53,098 bases of DNA from Clostridiales bacterium (GTDB lineage Bacteria; Bacillota; Clostridia; Oscillospirales; CAG-272): positions 1-53,098 of the forward strand of contig JAAZIU010000015.1 in NCBI GenBank assembly GCA_012800735.1. The letters are read 5' to 3'. The translations under genes and the position numbers were made by a program. The notes beneath the pieces were generated by a model. The model did no database searches, was not told where the DNA came from, and saw only the letters and a list, made by a program, of their open reading frames with translations. Shown in pieces: positions 17,745 to 26,570 of this stretch. Numbering within the stretch: position 1 is the stretch's first letter; each line of letters opens with the position of its first letter.

Positions 17745-19202
17745 ATGGAAAAATCGAAAATTTATCTCAGAATACTGTCGGCAGCGCTTGCTGCTCTGAT
17801 GCTTGCTTCCTTTGTAATTTCCTGCGGCGGAGAGAAGGCTCCGGCAGACACAACCGCCTCGCTTCGGGAAACGACCGCCGCCGAGACGGAAGCGGAATCC
17901 ACCGATATTCCCGACAACCTTCCGGACGACCTTGATTTCGGCGGAAAAAGCTTCAGGATGGTCTTCCAGGCGGAAGAATACCGTGTTCAGTGCATGGTTG
18001 AGGAAGAAACCGGCGACGTGGTAAACGACGCGGTTTACGAAGCTAACCGGAGAGTCGAGGAGCGCTTCAACGTCTCGCTTGAGGCTTTGGTTTTGGGAGA
18101 CAGTTATCTCAGTTCGATTAAAAAATCGATTCAGGCGGGAGATAACTCCTGCGAGGCGGTATCCGGTCACGACCTGGAGCTGGCTAACGCAACGCTTGAA
18201 AATTTCTATATTGATGTAAACACCCTTCCGTATCTTGATTACGACAAACCGTGGTGGCCCAAGTATTCGGTAGATTCATTGACGGTCGGAAAATCAATGG
18301 TGTTGATATCCAACTTTATGACATATGAGAACCTTCATGCGACGAGGATTTTCTATATCAACAAACCGCTTGCTCAGTCCTGGGGACTCGAAATGCCTTA
18401 CGACAAGGTGCGCAGCGGCGTCTGGACGCTTGATGAATTTATTTCGATGACAAAAGACATCTATTCGGATGTAAACGGCAACGGCGAGCGCGACTTTTAT
18501 GACTTATACGGCTGGGTTTGCACCGATCCGTACGCGCTGCTTGAATCGTTCGGTATCACCCCCATAAAAGAGGATGCCGACGGGATGCTCTATATAGACA
18601 TCAATAACGAGCGGACGATAAATCTTATGGATAAGATTACCAAACTGCTTAAAGAAAGCCCCGGCGGAATCTACGCATCCGGCGAGCGGAACTCAAGCAA
18701 GCTTTTCACCGAAGAGCTTTCGGTCTTCCATTACGCCCGCCTCGGCGTTTGCACCACCTATCTGCGCGACTCCGAGATCGAATACGGTATGGTTCCGATC
18801 CCGAAATACGACGAGCATCAGGAAGATTATATCTCCGGCTCGACCGACCGCCCCGTAGCGGTGCCGATATCCATCGACGACCCGGAATTCGTCGGATGTA
18901 TGATTGAGGCAATGTCCGCAGAGGGATGGCGGCTGGTGCGCCCCGCGTTCTTTGAAATCGCCCTCAAAAACAAATACAGCTATGACGCTGACTCCGCCGA
19001 AATGCTGGATATCGTCGGCAGAACGATCATTCTTGACTTTTCATATATCTACTCGGATTACGACGGCTTTGCCTGGACTCTGATGAAGATGGTAAGACCG
19101 GATTTCAAAGGTGATTTCGCCTCGTATTACGCCAAAAACGAGAAGAAGGCTCAGAAGCGCGTCGATAAGCTCAACAAGTTCTTTGCGGAGTTGGGCGGCT
19201 GA
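17745..19202 (+). CDS. Solute-binding lipoprotein, tandem paralogue A
   Basis: 485 residues. Lipoprotein signal with lipobox VISC and Cys27, a Thr/Glu-rich linker, then the binding-protein body: LDFGGKSFRM, GDVVNDAVYEANRRVEERFN, the paired tryptophans of DKPWWPKYSVDSLTV, an EF-hand-like DVNGNGERDFYDLYGW loop and the STDRPVAVP motif. It is very similar to paralogue C (well over 70 % identical by eye) and less so to B. The absence of permease and ATPase genes nearby means a shared or distant importer. A strong promoter suggests high expression. Substrate unknown, probably a sugar. Confidence 0.88.
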   Translation: MEKSKIYLRILSAALAALMLASFVISCGGEKAPADTTASLRETTAAETEAESTDIPDNLPDDLDFGGKSFRMVFQAEEYRVQCMVEEETGDVVNDAVYEANRRVEERFNVSLEALVLGDSYLSSIKKSIQAGDNSCEAVSGHDLELANATLENFYIDVNTLPYLDYDKPWWPKYSVDSLTVGKSMVLISNFMTYENLHATRIFYINKPLAQSWGLEMPYDKVRSGVWTLDEFISMTKDIYSDVNGNGERDFYDLYGWVCTDPYALLESFGITPIKEDADGMLYIDINNERTINLMDKITKLLKESPGGIYASGERNSSKLFTEELSVFHYARLGVCTTYLRDSEIEYGMVPIPKYDEHQEDYISGSTDRPVAVPISIDDPEFVGCMIEAMSAEGWRLVRPAFFEIALKNKYSYDADSAEMLDIVGRTIILDFSYIYSDYDGFAWTLMKMVRPDFKGDFASYYAKNEKKAQKRVDKLNKFFAELGG

Positions 19203-19250
19203 CGCCGTTATACCGGCATATAAGCGACAGACTTTAATTCCTAAACACTA

Positions 19251-19284
19251 ACGCGGAGGCAAAAAACGCCTCCGCGTATTTTTT
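19251..19284 (+). terminator. Terminator after lipoprotein A
   Basis: Perfect 10-bp stem ACGCGGAGGC / GCCTCCGCGT, 7-nt loop of mostly A, then ATTTTTTC. It separates paralogue A from B. Confidence 0.88.
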
Positions 19285-19305
19285 CGAAATTATTTATTTA
19301 TAATA

Positions 19306-19334
19306 TTGACACAATGAAAACGCCGTGATATAAT
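19306..19334 (+). promoter_or_regulatory. Consensus promoter of lipoproteins B and C
   Basis: Perfect TTGACA (19306-19311), 17-nt spacer, perfect TATAAT (19329-19334). No promoter or terminator is seen between B and C, so they probably share this one. Confidence 0.88.
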
Positions 19335-19395
19335 AAAATCGTATAAGGTTCGGTGTTAAGAACCGTGAAAGAAAAACCAGACGGAGGTTGATGCA

Positions 19396-20859
19396 ATGAG
19401 AAACCATGCATTTATAAAACGCATTGCCGCGCTGCTTATGGCGGCGCTGATGTTAGCGGGTACCGCGGCTGCCTGCGGCGGCGGGAATACTCCGGCGGAT
19501 ACGACGGCTTTGCCGGGAGAGACGACCGCCGCACAAACCGAGCCGGAAGTCACCGAAATTCCCGACAATCTGCCGGACGACCTTGATTTCGGCGGACGAC
19601 ATTTCCGCATCGGATATATGGACCCCGGCGTCTATATAGCCGCATCGGTGGTCCTTGAGGAGACGGGGGAAGTTGTAAACGACGCGGTCTTCGAGGCCAA
19701 CAACAAAGTTGCCGAGCGGTTCAATATCGTTTTTGAGCCTATTGAGCTTGCCGGAAACAGTCTTGATCCGGTAAAAGCGGCGGTGCTTGCCGGCGACAAC
19801 GCCTACGAAGCCTGCGGCGGCCACGACATAACGATAGGCAACCTATGCCTTTCCGGCATATTTCGAGATGTAAACAGCCTGCCCTATCTCGATTACGAAA
19901 AGCCGTGGTGGCCGGCTTACTCGGTGGATTCGCTTACCGTCGCCGGACATATGGTGCTGATATCGAACTATATGTCTTATTGGAATCTTGACTCGACAAG
20001 ATTGTTCTATGTAAACAAGAAACTGATGCAGGATTACGGCTTTGAAATGCCTTACGACGCCGTCCGTGAGGGCAAATGGACGCTCGACATGCTTGTGTCG
20101 CAGATTAAAGACGTTTATTCGGATCTTAACGGCAACGGCGAGCGCGACAAAGATGACCTCTACGGCTGGGCTTCGCCGGATGATTGCTATGCCATGCAGG
20201 AATCCTTCGGCATAACTCCGATAAAAGAAGATGAAAACGGAGTGTTATACATCGATATTGCAAACGAGCGCAACATGAATATTATAAATGATATTATTTC
20301 GGCGCTTAAGAACACCGACGGCGGTATTGTATTCGAGGAGTTCAATACCCCCAGGGATATATTCATGGCGGGCAACTGCCTTTACTTATACAGATCTCTG
20401 AACTTTGCAACGACCGATCTCCGTGAATCGGATGTCGAATACGGCATGGTACCGGTACCGAAGTATGATGAGATTCAGGAGAACTATATTTCCGGTTCGA
20501 CCGACCGCCCCTTTGCTGTGCCTATCACTATTGACAACGACGAGTTTGTCGGCGTTATAATCGAGGCGATGTCGGTGGAAGGTTATAAAACGGTTCGTCC
20601 GGCTTATTTCGACATAGCGCTTAAAAACAAATACGCCTATGACGAAGATTCCGCCGAAATGCTCGACATAATCGGAAACACCATCGTTCTCGACTTTTCT
20701 TATATCTACTCCGATTACGGCGGCTTTGCCTGGACGCTGATGAATATGCTCACTCCGAGCAATAAAAACGACTTTGCGTCTTATGTCGCTAAAAACGAAA
20801 AGAAGGCGCAGAAGCGCGTCGACAAGCTCAACGAGTTTTTTGCGTCGTTTGACGGCTGA
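19396..20859 (+). CDS. Solute-binding lipoprotein, tandem paralogue B
   Basis: 487 residues. Lipobox AAAC with Cys27, Thr-rich linker, then the same body plan as A and C, with EKPWWPAYSVDSLTV, an EF-hand-like DLNGNGERDKDDLYGW loop, STDRPFAVP, and a conserved C-terminal tail of KNEKKAQKRVDKLNEFF. It is the most diverged of the three tandem copies: the ligand-facing regions near residues 65-110 and 290-330 differ most from A and C, which would fit a different ligand. A GGAGG ribosome site precedes the ATG. Confidence 0.88.
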   Translation: MRNHAFIKRIAALLMAALMLAGTAAACGGGNTPADTTALPGETTAAQTEPEVTEIPDNLPDDLDFGGRHFRIGYMDPGVYIAASVVLEETGEVVNDAVFEANNKVAERFNIVFEPIELAGNSLDPVKAAVLAGDNAYEACGGHDITIGNLCLSGIFRDVNSLPYLDYEKPWWPAYSVDSLTVAGHMVLISNYMSYWNLDSTRLFYVNKKLMQDYGFEMPYDAVREGKWTLDMLVSQIKDVYSDLNGNGERDKDDLYGWASPDDCYAMQESFGITPIKEDENGVLYIDIANERNMNIINDIISALKNTDGGIVFEEFNTPRDIFMAGNCLYLYRSLNFATTDLRESDVEYGMVPVPKYDEIQENYISGSTDRPFAVPITIDNDEFVGVIIEAMSVEGYKTVRPAYFDIALKNKYAYDEDSAEMLDIIGNTIVLDFSYIYSDYGGFAWTLMNMLTPSNKNDFASYVAKNEKKAQKRVDKLNEFFASFDG

Positions 20860-20922
20860 AAAATTCCGTTTTTCCGGCGTATTCTCATTAAAAATCCAAA
20901 GGGAAAATGAAAAACACACATT

Positions 20923-22380
20923 ATGGATAAAAAAATCAAATTCAGAAATATCCTTGCTGCGGCGCTCGTTGCGGCTATTCTCGCTTCGTCTGTTATTTCC
21001 TGCGGCGATGAAAAAGCCCCGGCGGACACATTAGCTGCGCTCGGGGAAACTACCGCCTCGGATACCGAAGCGGAATCCACCGGAGTTTCCGACGGACTGC
21101 CGAATGACCTTGACTTTGGCGGAAAAAGTTTCAGGATGGTCTTTCAGCTGGATCAGTTCAAAATTCAGTGCATGGTTGAGGAAGAAACCGGCGAAGTGGT
21201 AAACGACGCGGTTTACGAAGCCAATCGGCGGGTCGAGGAGCGTTTCAACGTAAAGCTTGAGGCTTTGGTTTTAGGCGATCAGTATCTGAAATCGGTAAAA
21301 CAGTCGATAAAAGCAGGCGATAACTCCTGCGAAGCGATATCCGGACATGACATAGAACTCGGCAACGCTACTCTTGAGGGGCTGTTCCTCAATGTCAACA
21401 CGCTGCCCCATCTCGACTACGAAAAGCCGTGGTGGCCTTCCTATTCGGTCGACTCGCTGACGGTCGGAGACGTCATGGTGCTGATATCCAACTTTATCAC
21501 ATATGAAAATCTCCACGCGACAAGAATCTTCTATATCAATAAGCAGCTGGTGAACGACCGGGGGCTTACCATGCCTTATGACAAGGTAAGAAGCGGCGTC
21601 TGGACGCTTGACGAGCTTATTTCGATGACAAAGGACGTTTATTCCGACGTCAACGGCAACGGCAAGCGCGACTCAAACGACCTGTACGGCTGGGTGCATA
21701 CCGACGGCTACGCGCTGCTCGAGTCTTTCGACATCACACCGATAAAGGAAGACGCCGACGGGACGCTCTATATAGACATCAACAACGAGAGGACGATAAA
21801 TCTTATCGATAAAATCCGAGGACTTTTGTTTGAAAGCGACGGCGGGATTGTACTCTGGGGGTCGCGGTGCGCGGATAAACTTTTCACCGAAAATCTTTCG
21901 ATGTTCTACTACGACCGTCTCGGCGTCTGTACCACCGTTCTGCGCGAATCGGATGTTGAATACGGCATGGTTCCGATTCCGAAATACGACGAGCATCAGG
22001 AAGACTATATCTCCGGCTCTACCGACCGTCCCGTCGCGGTTCCCGTTACCATCGACGATCCGGAATTTGTCGGTTGCATGATAGAGGCTATTTCCGCCGA
22101 GGGATGGCGATTGGTTCGCCCCGCCTTCTTTGAAATCGCGCTCAAAAACAAATACAGCTACGACACCGATTCCGCTGAGATGCTGGATATCGTAGGCAGA
22201 ACGATAGTTCTTGACTTCTCATACATCTACTCCGATTACGGCGGGTTTGCCTGGACTTTGATGAAGCTGACCGAACCGAGCTCCAAAGGCGATTTCGCCT
22301 CATATTACGCCAAGAACGAAGCCAAGGCACAGGCGCGCGTCGACAAGCTCAACGAGTTTTTCGCCGGTCTCAACGGCTGA
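20923..22380 (+). CDS. Solute-binding lipoprotein, tandem paralogue C
   Basis: 485 residues. Lipobox VISC with Cys27 and a body nearly colinear with paralogue A, including EKPWWPSYSVDSLTV, DVNGNGKRDSNDLYGW and STDRPVAVP. It follows B by 63 nt. The ATG at 20923 gives an ideal lipoprotein signal, yet the only good ribosome site (AAAGGG at 20898-20903) is 19 bases away and better placed for a seven-codon frame starting at 20907 that overlaps this start. An in-frame TGA at 20908 excludes an upstream start. Likely a recent duplicate of A. Confidence 0.88.
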   Translation: MDKKIKFRNILAAALVAAILASSVISCGDEKAPADTLAALGETTASDTEAESTGVSDGLPNDLDFGGKSFRMVFQLDQFKIQCMVEEETGEVVNDAVYEANRRVEERFNVKLEALVLGDQYLKSVKQSIKAGDNSCEAISGHDIELGNATLEGLFLNVNTLPHLDYEKPWWPSYSVDSLTVGDVMVLISNFITYENLHATRIFYINKQLVNDRGLTMPYDKVRSGVWTLDELISMTKDVYSDVNGNGKRDSNDLYGWVHTDGYALLESFDITPIKEDADGTLYIDINNERTINLIDKIRGLLFESDGGIVLWGSRCADKLFTENLSMFYYDRLGVCTTVLRESDVEYGMVPIPKYDEHQEDYISGSTDRPVAVPVTIDDPEFVGCMIEAISAEGWRLVRPAFFEIALKNKYSYDTDSAEMLDIVGRTIVLDFSYIYSDYGGFAWTLMKLTEPSSKGDFASYYAKNEAKAQARVDKLNEFFAGLNG

Positions 22381-22418
22381 CGCTCATAAAGGCAAAATCC
22401 TACATTATTATATATATC

Positions 22419-22450
22419 TTCCCCGGTGCGGAATTAAACGCGCCGGGGAA
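22419..22450 (+). terminator. Hairpin after lipoprotein C, weak terminator
   Basis: 8-bp stem TTCCCCGG / CCGGGGAA with a 16-nt loop, 40 bp past the stop of C. There is no clear T run after it, so its efficiency as a terminator is doubtful. Confidence 0.4.
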
Positions 22451-22481
22451 GTTTGCAGTTCGTTTCGAAGAACGCGGGGAA

Positions 22482-22490
22482 TGATATAAT
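22482..22490 (+). promoter_or_regulatory. Possible upstream extended -10 promoter of the S10 cluster
   Basis: TGATATAAT, an extended -10 element 55 bp upstream of the main promoter, with no good -35 hexamer. Confidence 0.35.
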
Positions 22491-22521
22491 TGTGAATTAT
22501 TTGTAAAATTTGCAATCGAGG

Positions 22522-22550
22522 TTGACTGAAAAAAAGTTGTGTGGTATAAT
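22522..22550 (+). promoter_or_regulatory. Main promoter of the S10-spc-alpha cluster
   Basis: TTGACT (22522-22527), 17-nt spacer, TATAAT (22545-22550). The bases after the -10 box match those after the putative rRNA promoter at 52974-53002 at 15 of the first 16 positions outside two differences noted in the findings. Transcription would start near 22557. Confidence 0.85.
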
Positions 22551-22556
22551 AGAAAA

Positions 22557-22922
22557 GCTGTCGCTCTTCCCGGACTTTCCCGGGAGCACGGCGCATAACA
22601 AGCCCGGTTTACGGGCGAAGCCAATGCGTTGAAGCGGAAGGTTGCGTCTCCTTTTCCCGGGAGGCGGGAATTTCCGTCGAGTATGTCCGCTGTAAGGCGG
22701 GCGGTTGAAAGTTCTGACGGCGCTCATGTAAGTTTTTTTGCATGCGGCGCGATTTTAAAAGGCGTACGGGAAACGCCCGGCTCGGTTACGAACCGACGCG
22801 CGGATATGTGGGTTAATCCTTCATATTTAGGCGCGGGAGCGTTTGAAACTCAGCCGTTGTCGGAATTGCCTCCGCGAGTTGCTTCGCCGTGTCGGCACGA
22901 ATCAAATCAGGAGGAAAAAACA
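22557..22922 (+). promoter_or_regulatory. Long structured 5' leader of the S10 cluster
   Basis: About 365 nt without a convincing gene. It holds a string of short GC-rich hairpins: TCCCGG/CCGGGA, GCCCG/CGGGC, TTCCCG/CGGGAA, CCGC/GCGG, GGCGT/ACGCC and TCGGTT/AACCGA, plus a run of seven T at about 22733-22739. Ribosomal protein leaders of this length often carry an autoregulatory site; I do not recognise a known motif here. The reading frame upstream of rpsJ happens to be open but lacks gene-like features. Confidence 0.5.
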
Positions 22923-23234
22923 GTGGCAGTTAAGGAGAAACTCAGAATCCGTCTCAAAAGCTACGATCACACGCTCATCGACGCCGCGGCGGCTAAGATA
23001 GTCGACACCGCCAAGCGCAACGGCGCGGCCGTTTCCGGTCCGATTCCGCTTCCGACCGAGCGCGAGATTGTTACGGTACTGCGCGCGGTGTTCAAGTATA
23101 AGGACAGCCGCGAACAGTTCGAGATGCTGACCCACAAACGGCTCATCGATGTATTAAAACCCTCGCAGAAATGCGTTGAAGCTCTGATGGGCCTCGAGCT
23201 TCCCGCCGGCGTAGAGATTGAAATAAAGCTTTAA
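22923..23234 (+). CDS. rpsJ: 30S ribosomal protein S10
   Basis: 103 residues, the standard length, when started at the GTG at 22923, which has AGGAGG at 22909-22914. Conserved blocks: IRLKSYDH at the start, [10 protein letters not shown] in the middle (the extended loop that also contacts NusB/NusG in antitermination) and THKRLID near the end. First gene of the cluster. The frame is open for almost 100 codons upstream, but that part is not conserved in kind and is the leader. Confidence 0.97.
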   Translation: MAVKEKLRIRLKSYDHTLIDAAAAKIVDTAKRNGAAVSGPIPLPTEREIVTVLRAVFKYKDSREQFEMLTHKRLIDVLKPSQKCVEALMGLELPAGVEIEIKL

Positions 23235-23456
23235 GCAGAAGGCCGCTTGTCACCCCGACGGCTCAAAGCGGCGCTTTGTTCAAACGCGAATTTAAAAGCG
23301 CCTTAAATCTCACAGTCAAAGGAAGCCCGTGAGGCAAAATACCGTCCGCGTCGATTTTATTTTGTCAATCCGAGAAATGCGGCGGCGTTTTACGTCAAGT
23401 CGGTCGGAAATGTCCGGACCGACCAATAACCTAAAACAGGAGGATATACTTTTTCA
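23235..23456 (+). promoter_or_regulatory. rpsJ-rplC spacer with overlapping hairpins
   Basis: An unusually long 222-nt gap inside the operon. Hairpin 1 is GCCGCTT/AAGCGGC (23242-23272). Hairpin 2 is GGCGCTTT/AAAGCGCC (23270-23302). They share bases 23270-23272 and cannot form fully together. A third, GTCGGTC/GACCGAC (23399-23423), lies just before the AGGAGG of rplC at 23438-23443. The layout is attenuator-like, but no strong T run follows. Confidence 0.5.
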
Positions 23457-24089
23457 ATGAAAAAGGGAATCATCGGTCGTAAGTTGGGAATGACCCAGCT
23501 CTTCGACGAAAACGGGAGCGTCATCCCGGTAACTCTTATAGAGGCGGGACCCTGTGTGGTCTCTCAGAAAAAGACCGTCGACAAGGACGGTTATGACGCA
23601 ATACAGCTTGGTTTCGAAGATATAGACGAAAAGAAGCTCACCAAGCCCCAAGCCGGTCACTTCAAGAAAACCGGCGTCAAACCGAAGAGATATCTCAAGG
23701 AGTTCAGGCTTGAGGACACATCCGGTTATAATGTAGGCGATACCGTCGCAATCGACATCTTTTCCGAGGGCGAGCTGGTCGACGTTACCGGAACTTCCAA
23801 AGGCCGCGGTTACACCGGCGTAATTAAGCGCTGGAATTTCGCCATACTCCGCATGAGCCACGGCGCCGGTCCGGTTCACCGCGAAGGCGGTTCAAAGGGC
23901 GCCAACTCTACCCCCTCCCGCGTCTTCAAGAACAAGAAGATGGCCGGACAGATGGGCAACGAGCGCGTAACCGTTCACAATCTTAAGGTCGCAAAAGTCG
24001 ACGCCGAAAAGAACATTATAGCAATCCGCGGCGCGGTTCCCGGAGCCAACAATGGCATCGTTTATCTGCGCAACGCGATCAAAGGCTAA
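23457..24089 (+). CDS. rplC: 50S ribosomal protein L3
   Basis: 210 residues, usual length. Starts with the family opening [19 protein letters not shown], and the central loop that reaches the peptidyl-transferase centre is present ([20 protein letters not shown]). It binds 23S rRNA early in assembly of the large subunit. AGGAGG lies 13 nt before the ATG, a little farther than ideal. Confidence 0.98.
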   Translation: MKKGIIGRKLGMTQLFDENGSVIPVTLIEAGPCVVSQKKTVDKDGYDAIQLGFEDIDEKKLTKPQAGHFKKTGVKPKRYLKEFRLEDTSGYNVGDTVAIDIFSEGELVDVTGTSKGRGYTGVIKRWNFAILRMSHGAGPVHREGGSKGANSTPSRVFKNKKMAGQMGNERVTVHNLKVAKVDAEKNIIAIRGAVPGANNGIVYLRNAIKG

Positions 24090-24109
24090 TGTGGTAAGGA
24101 GGAAAAACA

Positions 24110-24733
24110 ATGCCTAATTTAAAGGTAGTCGATATGACCGGCAAGGAAGTCGGCAATATCGAACTTTCCGATGCGGTGTTCGGCGCCGAAGTAAACGCCG
24201 ATGTTCTCCATACCGCAGTCAAAGTTTATCTGGCAAATCAGCGGCAGGGCACACAGTCCACTCTGACCCGCGCCGAAGTTCGCGGCGGCGGCCGCAAGCC
24301 CTGGAGACAGAAGGGCACCGGACGCGCCCGTCACGGCTCTATCCGCTCCCCGCAGTGGGTAAAGGGCGGCGTGGCGCTCGGACCTAAGCCCCGCTCATAC
24401 AGGCTCAGCCTCAATAAAAAGGTTCGCCGTATTGCCATCCGCTCGGCTCTCTCAAGTAAAGTTCAGAGCGGCGACGTAGTGGTAATCGACTCGATCGAAA
24501 CCGCCGAATACAAGACCAAAACCATGGTCGGAATGCTTAAGGCCGTCGGCGCGAAGAAGAAGGCGCTGGTAGCTCTTGCCTCGGTTGACGACAAGGTCAT
24601 CAAAAGCATGTCGAACATTCCGGGCGTCAAGACGGTTCAGGCCGGCTCGATCAACGCTTACGATATTCTCAACTGCGACACTTTCATCATGGCAAAAGAC
24701 GCGGCTGCGAAGATCGACGAGGTTTACGCGTAA
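24110..24733 (+). CDS. rplD: 50S ribosomal protein L4
   Basis: 207 residues. It has the extended arginine- and glycine-rich loop RGGGRKPWRQKGTGRARHGS (about residues 60-80) that lines the exit tunnel. In E. coli L4 is also the repressor of the S10 operon; whether that holds here is unknown. Strong ribosome site AAGGAGG. The stop codon overlaps the ATG of rplW by one base. Confidence 0.98.
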   Translation: MPNLKVVDMTGKEVGNIELSDAVFGAEVNADVLHTAVKVYLANQRQGTQSTLTRAEVRGGGRKPWRQKGTGRARHGSIRSPQWVKGGVALGPKPRSYRLSLNKKVRRIAIRSALSSKVQSGDVVVIDSIETAEYKTKTMVGMLKAVGAKKKALVALASVDDKVIKSMSNIPGVKTVQAGSINAYDILNCDTFIMAKDAAAKIDEVYA

Positions 24734-25026
24734 TGAAGAACGTACATGATATAATAATAGCTCCGGTCATCACCGAGAGGTCAAACGCCCTTATCGGCGA
24801 CAAAATTTATACCTTCCGCGTCGCATCTCACGCAAACAAACCGGAAATCGCCGACGCAGTCGAGAAGGTTTTTGGCGTCAAGGTAAAGAGCGTCAAAACC
24901 GTTTCCGTCAAAAGAAAGCCGAGAAGAGTAGGCGTTCACCGCGGATTCAAGTCCGGCTGGAAGAAAGCTTACGTAAGGCTTACCGACGATTCAAAGACCA
25001 TCGAATTCTTCGAAGGCATGAACTGA
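24733..25026 (+). CDS. rplW: 50S ribosomal protein L23
   Basis: 97 residues. Opens with the common IIAPVITERSNAL motif; the C-terminal half has the beta-hairpin VKSVKTVSVKRKPRRVG. L23 sits at the tunnel exit and docks trigger factor and SRP. Its ATG overlaps the TAA of rplD (TAATG), so translation is probably coupled. Confidence 0.97.
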   Translation: MKNVHDIIIAPVITERSNALIGDKIYTFRVASHANKPEIADAVEKVFGVKVKSVKTVSVKRKPRRVGVHRGFKSGWKKAYVRLTDDSKTIEFFEGMN

Positions 25027-25045
25027 TCCGGAGGAGTGATTTAGA

Positions 25046-25876
25046 ATGGCAACTATTAAATATAAACCGACTACTCCCGCAAGGCGCAATATGTCGGTCC
25101 CGTCCTTTGACGAGATCACCAAGAAAACGCCGGAGCGGAGCTTAACGGTACATTTAAAGAAACACGCCGGCCGCAACAACCGCGGCAGGATAACCGTTCG
25201 CCACAGAGGCGGCGGCAACAAGCGCAAATATCGTCTCGTGTCCTTCCGCCGCGCCGACGCCGATCCGGCAAAGGTAATCGGAATCGAGTACGATCCCAAC
25301 CGCACCGCCTATATCGCCCTCATCGAGGCAGATAACGGCGTAAGAAGCTACATCATAGCTCCCGAGGGGCTGAGCGTCGGCGACACCGTATACTGCGGTC
25401 CCGATGCCGATATCAAGCCGGGCAACACCCTGCCCCTTACCAATATCCCGCTCGGTACTTTTATCCACAACATCGAGCTTTATCCCGGCAGAGGCGCGCA
25501 GCTCGTCCGTTCCGCCGGCACCGGCGCGCAGCTGGTTGCAAAGGAAGGCGACATGGCGCACATTCGTCTGCCCTCGGGCGAGGTAAGATATATCCGTCTT
25601 GCCTGCACCGCAACAATAGGCAGAGTCGGCAACTCCGACCATGAGACGGTCAAAATCGGCAAAGCCGGTAAGACTCGTCACTTAGGCAGACGGCCGAAGG
25701 TTCGCGGATCGGCAATGAACCCCGTCGATCACCCGCACGGCGGAGGCGAAGGAAAGTCCCCGATCGGACGTCCTTCTCCCGTTACACCGTGGGGTCGTCC
25801 GACTCATGGGTATAAGACTCGTAATAAGAAGGCGCGCACCGATAGTATGATAATCAGGCGCCGCGGCGGAAAGTAA
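25046..25876 (+). CDS. rplB: 50S ribosomal protein L2
   Basis: 276 residues, usual length. N-terminal [20 protein letters not shown] block, central SH3-like/OB domain, and the C-terminal [22 protein letters not shown] segment that approaches the peptidyl-transferase centre and contains the conserved histidine. Required for subunit joining. Confidence 0.98.
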   Translation: MATIKYKPTTPARRNMSVPSFDEITKKTPERSLTVHLKKHAGRNNRGRITVRHRGGGNKRKYRLVSFRRADADPAKVIGIEYDPNRTAYIALIEADNGVRSYIIAPEGLSVGDTVYCGPDADIKPGNTLPLTNIPLGTFIHNIELYPGRGAQLVRSAGTGAQLVAKEGDMAHIRLPSGEVRYIRLACTATIGRVGNSDHETVKIGKAGKTRHLGRRPKVRGSAMNPVDHPHGGGEGKSPIGRPSPVTPWGRPTHGYKTRNKKARTDSMIIRRRGGK

Positions 25877-25889
25877 GGAGGAGCCGTAA

Positions 25890-26171
25890 ATGAGCAGAAG
25901 TCTCAAAAAGGGGCCGTTTGTCGAAGCTAAGCTTTACAGCCGCATCGAAGAAATGAACTCCAGAAACGAGAAAAACGTTATAAAGACCTGGTCGAGGGCT
26001 TCCACCATTTTCCCGGAATTCGTCGGCCACACAATAGCGGTATATGACGGCCGCAAGCATGTTCCGGTTTACATTACCGAGGATATGATAGGCCACAAGC
26101 TGGGCGAGTTCGCCCCGACCCGCACCTTCCGCGGTCACGCCGGCACCAAGACCTCCAACACCGGTTCCTGA
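25890..26171 (+). CDS. rpsS: 30S ribosomal protein S19
   Basis: 93 residues. [15 protein letters not shown] opening and the [21 protein letters not shown] core are diagnostic. It sits in the head of the small subunit, next to S13. It lies 13 nt after rplB with AAGGAGG. Confidence 0.98.
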   Translation: MSRSLKKGPFVEAKLYSRIEEMNSRNEKNVIKTWSRASTIFPEFVGHTIAVYDGRKHVPVYITEDMIGHKLGEFAPTRTFRGHAGTKTSNTGS

Positions 26172-26213
26172 CCCGGTCGGGAGTCGTAATAGTTAGTTAA
26201 GGAGGAAATAATC

Positions 26214-26549
26214 ATGGAAGCCAAGGCAAGTTTAAAATTCGCGCGGATCAGCCCGCGCAAGGTCAGCATTGTGCTCGATCTTATCCGCAACAAGGATGTC
26301 GATGTCGCCAATGCCGTGCTGAGGAACACCCCCAAAGCCGCCTCCGAGTATCTCGTGAAGCTGCTTGACTCGGCTGTAGCCAACGCCGAGAATAACTTCG
26401 GCATGGACAAAAATCAGCTTTACATTAAGGAATGCTATGTAACCGAAGGCCCGACGCTCAAAAGAATGAGACCGAGGGCAAAGGGAGCAGGCGCCCGGAT
26501 ATTCAAGCGCACCAGCCATGTATTTATCGTGGTGGCCGACAAGCAGTAA
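26214..26549 (+). CDS. rplV: 50S ribosomal protein L22
   Basis: 111 residues. FARISPRKVSIVLDLIRNK near the N-terminus, and the beta-hairpin GPTLKRMRPRAKGAGARIFKRTSH that extends into the exit tunnel and carries macrolide-resistance sites in other species. Confidence 0.98.
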   Translation: MEAKASLKFARISPRKVSIVLDLIRNKDVDVANAVLRNTPKAASEYLVKLLDSAVANAENNFGMDKNQLYIKECYVTEGPTLKRMRPRAKGAGARIFKRTSHVFIVVADKQ

Positions 26550-26570
26550 TCGAGAGGAGAAGAGCACTAC

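Noticed and set aside
22629..22922. Open frame of 98 codons fused in front of rpsJ
   Set aside because: The residues look like translated GC-rich hairpins, S10 has its normal length from the GTG at 22923, and that GTG has a perfect AGGAGG site.
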